Assembly (NCBI GenBank): GCA_946188345.1
Contig: CAMHUI010000004.1
Span: 1 to 64,000 of the forward strand
Source of the DNA: an uncultured Prevotellaceae bacterium
GTDB lineage: Bacteria > Bacteroidota > Bacteroidia > Bacteroidales > Bacteroidaceae
Length of the DNA stretch: 64,000 nucleotides
Direction: 5' to 3'
Shown: positions 10,551-18,970 of the stretch, one piece after another
Layout: the number at the start of each line of letters is the position of its first letter
How positions within the stretch are numbered: position 1 is the first letter of the stretch
Program-made: the position numbers and the translations under genes
The notes under the pieces: model-generated
The model's input: only the letters and a program-made list of their open reading frames with translations
The model's database searches: none
Told to the model about the DNA's origin: nothing

Positions 10551-10678
10551 CTTTAGGGATTTTCCTCCCACAAATAGGGTTTTTCCTTTGCAGGGCTAAG
10601 AAAATCTTCGTTACTTTGCAACGTGAACATTAAGAACGAAGATTATTAACGCTAAAAATGATAGAAAGGACAAGCACT

Positions 10679-11878
10679 ATGAAAAAGTTACTCTTCACTT
10701 TCGCAGCACTGTTCATGATGACAGTTTCGGCCAGCGCCATGAGCTACGAGCAGGCGCGTCAGCAGGCCTTGTTCCTCACAGATAAGATGGCCTATGAGCT
10801 CAACCTCACCGAAGAGCAATACGAGGCTGCATACGAAATCAACCTCGACTATCTGATGAGTGTCAACCACTACGACGACCTCTATGGCACGTACTGGGAG
10901 CACCGTAACCTCGACCTGAGCTACATCCTGCTCGACTGGCAGTATCGGGCATTCCTCAACGCCTCCTACTTCTATCGTCCCCTCTATTGGCGCGATGGTT
11001 TCTGGCACTTCGGCATCTATGCCCGCTACCCCTACCGTGACTACTTCTACTTCGGAATGCCTCGCTTCTACGCCGTATATCGCGGCGGCCACTCATGGCA
11101 CATGAACGGCGGACGTTCCTGGTATCACGGACGCGACTGGCACCGTCCCCACCACGGCGGAGCACCCCACAGCGGCATGCGCGACGGCTTCAACCGTGGC
11201 GACTACGGACAGGGCAACCGCGGAATGAATCCTCCCCGCCATGGCAATAACGACGGGCGCAACCAGCACTTCGGTGACAATCGCCGTAGCGAGAACCTTA
11301 ACAATGGCCATGCCAACAATGGCCACATCGGCAGCAGCTCTCAGCCCCACCAGCCGATGACAGGCACCCGCTCAGGCAGCTCGGCCAACGGCAGCAGCAA
11401 CCGCCAAACCGGCGGAGGCAACTTCGGAGGCGTACGCAACAGTACGGAAATGCGCAGCAATGCTGCTACTAACAGCACCCGCTTTGGTCGTGAGAGCAGC
11501 ACCCGCACCACGGTGAACAACCCGCCCTCGGTCCGCACCACGACGACCCGCCAGAACGATGCAGCTACGCGTCAGGCACCTGTCTCACGCTCCGACTCCT
11601 ATCGTTCTTCCGGCAGTTCATCCAGCCGCAGCAGCAGCTCTTTCGGAGGCTCTGCCAGCCGCAGCAGTTCATCTGCCAGCCGTAGCAGCTCTTTCGGAGG
11701 CTCATCAAGCCGCAGCAGTTCATCTGCCAGCCGTAGCAGTTCTTTCGGACGCTCATCCAGCCGCAGCTCTTCATCCCACAGCTCAGCAGGCGCCTCAACC
11801 CGCAGCAGCGGTGGCAGCCACAGCAGCGGCGGACATAGCGGAGGAAGCCGCGGAGGTAACTTCGGAGGACGCAGATAG
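10679..11878 (+). CDS. Secreted protein with Ser/Arg/Gly-rich low-complexity C-terminus
   Basis: Signal peptide MKKLLFTFAALFMMTVSASA; C-terminal SSSRSSSSFGGSASR-type repeats. Confidence 0.7.
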   Translation: MKKLLFTFAALFMMTVSASAMSYEQARQQALFLTDKMAYELNLTEEQYEAAYEINLDYLMSVNHYDDLYGTYWEHRNLDLSYILLDWQYRAFLNASYFYRPLYWRDGFWHFGIYARYPYRDYFYFGMPRFYAVYRGGHSWHMNGGRSWYHGRDWHRPHHGGAPHSGMRDGFNRGDYGQGNRGMNPPRHGNNDGRNQHFGDNRRSENLNNGHANNGHIGSSSQPHQPMTGTRSGSSANGSSNRQTGGGNFGGVRNSTEMRSNAATNSTRFGRESSTRTTVNNPPSVRTTTTRQNDAATRQAPVSRSDSYRSSGSSSSRSSSSFGGSASRSSSSASRSSSFGGSSSRSSSSASRSSSFGRSSSRSSSSHSSAGASTRSSGGSHSSGGHSGGSRGGNFGGRR

Positions 11879-11914
11879 AACATACAACTTTCAATTTCAA
11901 TATACTTCAAAAGC

Positions 11915-11948
11915 AAGAGACGCAACCCATTTGCGGGTAGCGTCTCTT
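11915..11948. terminator. Bidirectional hairpin terminator
   Basis: AAGAGACGC...GCGTCTCTT perfect 9-bp arms followed by a T-rich tract, between convergent genes. Confidence 0.65.
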
Positions 11949-11973
11949 CTTTGTTTCTTTCCCTTTAGAGGCC

Positions 11974-12390
11974 TTACACCTTGAGAATGTCTTCCAGAAT
12001 ATTGAAGACCTGCTCCTCGTTCGTGTAGGGATAGATATGGAAATAGGGATTGCCCGTAAGCATGGCCGAGAGCTGGGTCTTGGCAGAGTTGTAGAGCAGG
12101 TGGCAAGGAATACTGTATCGCTCAGCATAGGCCAGCTCATAGCCGACGCCCAGCGACGGACAGGTGCACTCGCCAATAAGCATCTCGCTCTGCCGCAGCC
12201 AGGCGGTGTCCTGGTCGTATATCCGACCATCACGCTGCCGTCCCTGCTCGGTCAGTAGCAGTTTCTCGCTTCCTACATGCTCTGTCAACACCGTATCAGT
12301 CTGCTGGATATAAGCAATCATCCGGCGGTAGAGGTCGGCATCGACACGCCCACCTCGAATGGAACCTGCAAAATAAATCTTTCTCTTCAT
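11974..12390 (-). CDS. Nucleoside 2-deoxyribosyltransferase family, DNPH1/Rcl-like
   Basis: MKRKIYFAGSIRGGR...VLTEHVGSEKL...IYDQDTAWLRQSEMLIGECTCPSLGVGYELAYA resembles Rcl/DNPH1 motifs. Confidence 0.8.
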   Translation of the reverse strand: MKRKIYFAGSIRGGRVDADLYRRMIAYIQQTDTVLTEHVGSEKLLLTEQGRQRDGRIYDQDTAWLRQSEMLIGECTCPSLGVGYELAYAERYSIPCHLLYNSAKTQLSAMLTGNPYFHIYPYTNEEQVFNILEDILKV

Positions 12391-12432
12391 ACTCGCGAAC
12401 TATTTTATATGTACGTAAGAAGTACCAGGAGG

Positions 12433-13344
12433 TCAGAAGATAGACTCTTCTGTATCGGTAGTCAGCATCTCCAAGGCCTTCAGCCCCATCACTGAGTTTC
12501 CTTTGCCGTTGAGCCGAGGACTCCATACGGCCACGGAATAGACGTTGGGATTGATGGCTGCGATGCCGCCTCCTACCCCGCTCTTTCCAGGCAGTCCTAC
12601 AAGGAAAGAGAACTCGCCCGCCTCATCGTAGAAGCCACATGTCTGCATGATGGCATTGATGCGTTTCACCTGCGACATCGTCAGCTGGATGCCCGCATAG
12701 CAGAATGGCTGCCGATGATCGGCAAAGGGTCTGAACGCATGTGCCAGCTGGCGGCAGCTCATCTCTACCGAGCAACAGAGGAGATACAGGTCGAGCACGT
12801 CGTCGATGCGGTTGCGAATGTTGCCGTGATACTTCAGCATGTTGACGATAGCGGTGTTCAGATATGCCTGCGAACGCTCCGACTCGGCCACGGCAGGCTG
12901 ATAGTCCACATGGCTGCCGGCAATGGCCCTCAAGAACTCAATGAACTGCTGCTTGGCATCAGGCAACCGGTCAATGAGGATGTCAGCCATGACCAATGCC
13001 CCGGCATTGATGAACGGGTTACGGGGCTTGCCGTGTTCATACTCCAATTGGACGAGCGAGTTGAAAGCATTGCCCGAAGGCTCTTTCCCCATGCGCTGCC
13101 AGAGGTTGTCGCCCTCCATGCTTAGACACATGGCCAGCATGAAGACCTTCGTGATACTCTGTATGGAGAAGGGCACGTCGGCATCGCCCACCGTAACAGG
13201 CGCGCCGCCGAGCGGTTCCAGACAGATACCGAACTGGTCGGGATTGACCTCGGCCAAGGCTGGGATATAGTCAGCTTGCTTACCCTCATGGCGGAAGGGT
13301 TCCAGCCGGTCAACAATATGCTCTAAAATAATCTGATAGTCCAT
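12433..13344 (-). CDS. glsA: Glutaminase A
   Basis: 303 aa; PFSIQSITKVFML, NPFINAGALVMADI, GLPGKSGVGGGI motifs. Confidence 0.9.
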   Translation of the reverse strand: MDYQIILEHIVDRLEPFRHEGKQADYIPALAEVNPDQFGICLEPLGGAPVTVGDADVPFSIQSITKVFMLAMCLSMEGDNLWQRMGKEPSGNAFNSLVQLEYEHGKPRNPFINAGALVMADILIDRLPDAKQQFIEFLRAIAGSHVDYQPAVAESERSQAYLNTAIVNMLKYHGNIRNRIDDVLDLYLLCCSVEMSCRQLAHAFRPFADHRQPFCYAGIQLTMSQVKRINAIMQTCGFYDEAGEFSFLVGLPGKSGVGGGIAAINPNVYSVAVWSPRLNGKGNSVMGLKALEMLTTDTEESIF

Positions 13345-13368
13345 AGTATTATCAATTTCATGTGCAAA

Positions 13369-13590
13369 GTTACGATTAAGCGAGAGAAAAACAAAGGAAA
13401 AAAGGCAGTTTTTTCAGTTTGTTCTTCCGAGCGTGAGTAACTTCGACGAAGTCAATGTTACGATTAAGCGAGAGAAAAACAAAGGAAAAAGGCAGTTTTT
13501 TCAGTTTGTTCTTCCGAGCGTGAGTAACTTCGACAAAGTCCATGTTACGATTAAGCGAGAGAAAAACAAAGGAAAAAAAAGATTTTTTAT
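13369..13590 (-). repeat. Tandem repeat (period 88/87 bp, 2.5 units) carrying a minus-strand promoter
   Basis: gttacgattaagcgagagaaaaacaaagg...cttcgacgaagtcaat at 13369, 13457 and 13544; minus strand of the gene-proximal unit reads TTTG-N19-TAACTTTG. Confidence 0.9.
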
Positions 13591-13645
13591 TCAATTTCGA
13601 CTAATAATTATTACCTTTGCAAAAAGATTAAAAAAAAACAATGCT

Positions 13646-16135
13646 ATGAAAAAGAATCGGACAAAAATCATGTTCCAAGTGTTTATGACCTTGCTGGCAA
13701 CATGGCTGATGCCTGCCGCCATGCAGGCTGCAGACAACGACAATTTCACCGAAGCACTGGAAGGCTTCACGTCGACTGGCGAGATACAGACCGTCACGGG
13801 CACTTTCCGCATCCTCAGCGAAGAGCAGAAGACCTGCGAGCTGACCGGTGAAGTCAATGGCTCAACGTACAACACAGCCATTGTCAAGATGGACCTTCCG
13901 AGTGAAGTCAATGGCTACAAGTTGGTCTCCATCACTGCCAAGTTCACCTTTGTGAAGGAACTGGAAGAGGTGACGCTCCCGGAAACCGTTGAAAGCATTG
14001 GCGGATGCTTTATACAGATGCAGAAGCTTCGCAAGTTTACTGCAGCCGAGGGTCTGAAACACATCGTCGGCACCACTTTTTATAACTGTCCCGTCCTGTC
14101 AGACCTTAGCCTGCCTTCCTCCGTGGAGGACATCGGCGAGTCTTCATTCTATAACTGCCAGAGCCTCCGGTCGTTCTGCCTGCCGAAGAGCTGTGCGAAC
14201 TTCAACGGCCGGGTGCTCGACTCCTGCTCCAACCTTGACGAGATTACCATTGAAGACGGCAACACCACTTTCTATTCACCTGCAGGCAGCAACGTCGTGA
14301 TGAAGAAGGATGGCAGCGATGTGATACTGGTCTGTGCAGCCAACAAATGCGTACTGCCCGACGACTTCACCGTTATCGGCCCCCATGCCTTCTCCACCAG
14401 GACCATCGACGAAATCAAACTGCCGCACACGCTGAAGAACATCGACACCAGTGCTTTCTTTGGCGTGCGCACCAAGGAAATCACCATCCCCAACTCCGTG
14501 ACCATCCTGGGACGCTTTGCCTTCCAGGCCAGCACCACCCTGGAGCGTGTAGCCTTTGAAGAGCCCTGCCAGCTGCAGTCGTTCGCCGCAAGTGCCTTCC
14601 TGAACTGCACATCACTGACCGACATCGTCATCCCAGAGAGCATCACCTACATCGACGAAAGCCTTTTTGAGGGCTGCAAGTCACTGACGAAGATTCGCAT
14701 ACCTAATGTCACCAAGATTTCCTCCAATGCCTTCAAGGGCTGCACGGCGTTGAACGAGGTTGTCATCGACAGCCGTACGCACGACCTCATCATCGACAAC
14801 TATGCCTTCAGCGGATGCAACAGCGTGAAGAGCCTCGTCTTTGAGCATCGTTACCCATGGGCCATCCGTCCGAACGACAACTTCAGCAGAAGCACCCTCG
14901 AGAACTTCGTATTCCCCGTAAGCCACTATAAGATTGCCACCGGACGCTTCAGATACACACCCGAAGCCCTCCATCCGTTCATTCTGCTGAGCGACGACCC
15001 CAACGGCACGCCCTATGGTTCCTTCGACACCAACTTTGCCCTGCCGGCCGACCTGAAAGCATATATTGCCGTAGACTATGACAAAGCCAGCAATACCGTA
15101 GCTTTAGAGCAGGTGGACGCCGTCTACAAAGAAGAAAATGAAGGCCATGCCACCGGAGTCATCCTAAAAGGTGAACCCGGGAAACGCTACGAGCAGTTCT
15201 TCATCCTGCCCAACAATAGGGAAAACCCATACAAGGACCGCAACCTGCTGACAGGCAATTCCAACGTCAGACAGATGGTCACCACCCTCAGCACCTACAG
15301 CGACGTCGTCAACTTCCCCTTCAAGGGCGACCGCTTCGAGTATACCTATGCCGCAGAAACCACCGGGTACGACTTCCAGGTTGAATGTCCGGATGCCTAC
15401 CTGACGCTGCCGATGAACCAAGTCGGCGCGCAGAACCCTGTCTACATACGCGGCATGGAATCCCTCAAGCCCCTACCCCTCCTACCGGCTGAACGTACCG
15501 ACATCGTTTTCGGCGACTTCACCGAGGAAACCGACCTCGACGGACAAGTCATCGGATGGGTCTACTACGCCCTGCACGGGGATGACGGCTACGATGCCGA
15601 AAACCACTGCCTGACGCTGAACTCGAATATGAGCGAGCAGACCCTGGCCGACATCCTCAATATGGTAGAGACGGGCACCGCCGGATTCGGCATGCTGTAT
15701 AGCGGCATCGTGCTCTACCTGCCGGCCGGCGAGGGAACCGTCAGCATCGACGCTATGACGCGCGGAAACTACGAACTGAAGGTGAAGATTGGCGGCGACG
15801 CTGACGCAGCACTCACCTTCAAGAAGAACGAACGCGGCACCATCGACGTAGAGTATGCCGTCGACGAGCCTACCTACTGCTATATCTTCGGACTTGAGCA
15901 GGAAGCAGGCGCCAAGGCCAAGCGCGTAGAAGCCAGCGAGAACAGCGCCAGCATCTATGCCATCAGCATACAGCCCGAGACGACCGACGTGAACGCTGTT
16001 GAGCCAGCAGCCCGCCAGACCGGACAATGCTTCGACCTGCAAGGCCGCCGCATCAACCCGACAGGCAACACCCGACAGCCGACACTGAACAAGGGCATCT
16101 ATATCATCGACGGCAAGAAAACCGTCATCAAATAG
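13646..16135 (+). CDS. BspA-type leucine-rich repeat surface protein
   Basis: TpLRR/LRR_5 repeats (LPSSVEDIGESSFYNCQSL; IPNSVTILGRFAFQASTTL; IPESITYIDESLFEGCKSL); C-terminal FDLQGRRI...KGIYIIDGKKTVIK. Confidence 0.9.
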   Translation: MKKNRTKIMFQVFMTLLATWLMPAAMQAADNDNFTEALEGFTSTGEIQTVTGTFRILSEEQKTCELTGEVNGSTYNTAIVKMDLPSEVNGYKLVSITAKFTFVKELEEVTLPETVESIGGCFIQMQKLRKFTAAEGLKHIVGTTFYNCPVLSDLSLPSSVEDIGESSFYNCQSLRSFCLPKSCANFNGRVLDSCSNLDEITIEDGNTTFYSPAGSNVVMKKDGSDVILVCAANKCVLPDDFTVIGPHAFSTRTIDEIKLPHTLKNIDTSAFFGVRTKEITIPNSVTILGRFAFQASTTLERVAFEEPCQLQSFAASAFLNCTSLTDIVIPESITYIDESLFEGCKSLTKIRIPNVTKISSNAFKGCTALNEVVIDSRTHDLIIDNYAFSGCNSVKSLVFEHRYPWAIRPNDNFSRSTLENFVFPVSHYKIATGRFRYTPEALHPFILLSDDPNGTPYGSFDTNFALPADLKAYIAVDYDKASNTVALEQVDAVYKEENEGHATGVILKGEPGKRYEQFFILPNNRENPYKDRNLLTGNSNVRQMVTTLSTYSDVVNFPFKGDRFEYTYAAETTGYDFQVECPDAYLTLPMNQVGAQNPVYIRGMESLKPLPLLPAERTDIVFGDFTEETDLDGQVIGWVYYALHGDDGYDAENHCLTLNSNMSEQTLADILNMVETGTAGFGMLYSGIVLYLPAGEGTVSIDAMTRGNYELKVKIGGDADAALTFKKNERGTIDVEYAVDEPTYCYIFGLEQEAGAKAKRVEASENSASIYAISIQPETTDVNAVEPAARQTGQCFDLQGRRINPTGNTRQPTLNKGIYIIDGKKTVIK

Positions 16136-16157
16136 CCCCCTTCATCAGCCCTCTCCA

Positions 16158-16838
16158 ATGGACAACCTTTTTCACGGCGAACCCATCCACAGCTGCCCCG
16201 AGCTGATGGAGTTCATCGAAACAGTGGGCTTTCTCCCGCTCCTCGACAGCGGCATCGCAGGCTTCTCGGCCGAGGAGCTCGTCGACGACGATTGCCGCTA
16301 CGTCGTCTTCCCCGACGGCGGGTGGGACTGGCCTCTGTGGAAATGGAAAGGCCCCATCGTCACCGACGGACACTTCGCCTACGGTAAATTCTTCAACTCC
16401 AAGGCCGGCTTCATCAGCCGGAAGTGGTGGCCCGACTTCTGCAACTACCGCCGCAGCACGAACCCTCAACCCGAGGAAGGCACCATCGAGGAAGCCATCC
16501 TCGCCGTGCTGCACGAAGGCGGCAGCATGATTACCCGTGAGCTACGCGCCGCCTGCGGATTCACAGGCCCGAAGATGCGCAGCCGCTTCGATGCCTATGT
16601 GACGCGGCTGCAGATGGCCTGCCGCATCGTCACCGAAGACTTCGTCTACCCGCAAGACCGCCACGGACGCGAATATGGTTGGGGATGGTCGCTGCTCACC
16701 CTGCCCGAACACCTCTACGGCCGCGAGGCATGCCACTGCGAACGCACACCCGAAGAGTCATACCAGCGCATCATCAGCCACCTCCGCCACATCCTGCCAA
16801 AAGCCACAGAAGCACAGCTGACGAAGCTCATCAAGTAA
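16158..16838 (+). CDS. AlkZ-related / winged-helix protein
   Basis: 226 aa; EEAILAVLHEGGSMITRELRAACGF...RSRFDAYVTRLQMACRIVTEDF; similarity from recall only. Confidence 0.5.
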   Translation: MDNLFHGEPIHSCPELMEFIETVGFLPLLDSGIAGFSAEELVDDDCRYVVFPDGGWDWPLWKWKGPIVTDGHFAYGKFFNSKAGFISRKWWPDFCNYRRSTNPQPEEGTIEEAILAVLHEGGSMITRELRAACGFTGPKMRSRFDAYVTRLQMACRIVTEDFVYPQDRHGREYGWGWSLLTLPEHLYGREACHCERTPEESYQRIISHLRHILPKATEAQLTKLIK

Positions 16839-16917
16839 GCCATCACACCCATCCCCACCCGCAGGAAGGTAAACGCAGGATGCGCAGGATTTGAATTATT
16901 TTTACAAAAAACCTTAA

Positions 16918-16944
16918 AGTCGCCTTCAACAGGCGGCTTTTTTT
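16918..16944 (+). terminator. Intrinsic terminator
   Basis: AGTCGCC-ttcaaca-GGCGGCTTTTTTT. Confidence 0.75.
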
Positions 16945-17170
16945 GAAATTATTTTCCCACGGTCGCAAATAACGCAGTTTTGAGCCATTTTGCGCAACCC
17001 ATTGAGACTGAAACGAATAGCCATTCCCTCCGTCTCAGCTGCCGAAAAACCGACCAACAAAACCGACTTTTCGGACTGCGAAGGGCAGGCTTTCGTTCAG
17101 ACTTTCGGTACAAAAGTCATGACGATAAGTAAGAAATCGTGGTGCGATTTCTAAGATATCATCGGGCGAA

Positions 17171-17201
17171 TCGGTACAAAAGTCTTGACGATTTGTACCG
17201 A
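17171..17201. repeat. Perfect 10-bp inverted repeat TCGGTACAAA/TTTGTACCGA
   Basis: Arms 17171-17180 and 17192-17201, 11-nt loop; related direct repeats near 17107 and 17294. Confidence 0.6.
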
Positions 17202-17650
17202 AAGTCTGTGAGGTTAGCCATGAAGGTTGAAAAAAGTGGCAGGAAAAGTGGAAATCTTTTTCTAGAACACCCAAAAATCCTGACAAGATTTTTCGGTAAA
17301 AAATCATGACAATGGCTTTTGGATTCCCATGATGGATTTTTTCGACTTGGGCGTTCCTGGTCCAAGTGGTAATGAGAACGACACCTACGAGGTATGGGAT
17401 CTTGTTCCTCGCAACATCCTTGGAGATAGCCAAGCAGATGTAAGCCGTTTCGAGACTGAGCAACGAATATCATCCATAATTCTGTTTGTTTTCATAAAAG
17501 CCTCCTTTCCTTTAATCATCATCTATCGTGAAAGATAGCTCGCCCAAGAGTTCCGTCCCTTTGACGACACCTTGCCTCCATCTTCCTACAGTCAACAGAT
17601 TTCTTTTTTATGCGTGCCTTTTTTGGGGGGACTCTGTCACCCAGCAATAA

Positions 17651-18679
17651 TCAGCCACCGTGTGCAAGGCGTAAGCCTTGTATTGCCACGGCCGTAGCAT
17701 GGCCGATGCTGCTAATGGTGCCAGTAAGACTGTTAAGGTAATGAAAGTGCTCGTATGCACTTGTAAAGTTTGGCAAATCCTCTGGCCACGGAGCAAGTAC
17801 AAGAAGCGAGCCGTGAGCACACGCCTCGTAACGGCTACGCTCGGGCTTCCAGTAGCGGCTAATAGGTTCTGCTTGCACATGAATCAGTCGAAGATGCCTT
17901 TCCAAGGCCATATTCTTGATACGCTTCTCACATTCTGAAATGCCGGAAGTGACCAGCACGTCTCCGCTTAGGGCTGCCATGATGAGGCGTTGGCTCTCAG
18001 TTTGCCAGTATTCTGTGTTTTCTGTGGGAATACCATCGGTGTAGCGGTGGAACATCACCTGGTGTTTCTCTGGCTGACGAAGAAGAAACATGTTGCCAAA
18101 GGCGCTGTAGCGTGTTCCTCCAATGGTAATGCACAACGCACGTTGGAACAAATCGGGATATTCGCGCCGCATCATGTAGCGTAGCGGATTGTCACGAAGA
18201 TAGCGCTTCCAGTTCTCCAACTGTCCGTCGCGCATCAGGATATGGTCGTTATAGTTAGGCTCAAAGAGGGGAGGACGAGACTCTGTGGCTGACGCCCCAG
18301 ACACGGTGGCTTTCAATTCCCACCAAGCACGACTGACCCCGCCATTGAAAGCACCAATGACGATGCCAAGGTGCTTGCCTTTGGACAATGTCTGATTGAT
18401 GCGGACTATCATGTGCAAATGGTCGGGCATAAGACACACCTGCCAGACATCGACCTCCGGGTAATAATGATGAATCTTAGGAACCTCGCTGTCAAGAACA
18501 GCCTGCCCAAGCACAGACGGTTTTATGTGAGGTCTTTCACCGCCAGTCTTTGTTGTACCAACAATCTCCCCAAAGACAGGAAACCGCCCGGCAACCACAA
18601 TGGTCACCTCGTATGTTCCTGGCACTGCGTAGTTGTGGCCATACATGCGTCGTGTCTGACAACTCTCGCTCATCATCAT
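17651..18679 (-). mobile_element. REP-associated tyrosine transposase-like (RAYT, Y1/HUH) protein
   Basis: 342 aa; HUH motif MPDHLHMIV; N-terminal YEVTIVVAGRFPVFGEI; RDNPLRYMMRR. Confidence 0.8.
17658..17691. repeat. REP-like nested hairpin inside the 3' end of the RAYT gene
   Basis: CCGTG-tg-CAAGGC-gtaa-GCCTTG-tattgc-CACGG. Confidence 0.6.
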
Positions 18680-18970
18680 GCGTAATTACCGTGCAAAAAT
18701 AATACTTTTCATCCAAAATCCCTTCGTTTTCACTATGCTAAGTGCGTTTTTTGCTATTTTTTACCTATGATGGGGAGAATTATCCCTTCCCCTCCACAAT
18801 CCTGATTTCTTCCTCCGTCAAGCCGTAGAGCTGATAGACGAGGCGGTCGATTTCGGATTCTAAGGCTGAGGTGTCGGCAGAGCTTTTCGGTAAAAAAAAT
18901 CTTACATTTCACTACTTCACAACAACCTTCCTCACCGTGCCATCACCCATACGGTATTCGATGTATTTCC

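Noticed and set aside
17035-17463. 142-aa minus-strand ORF in repeat-rich gap
   Set aside because: Overlaps the CGGTACAAAAGTC repeat cluster; peptide repeats (FGTNRQDFCTDS / YRHDFCTES) follow DNA repeats and no family is recognised
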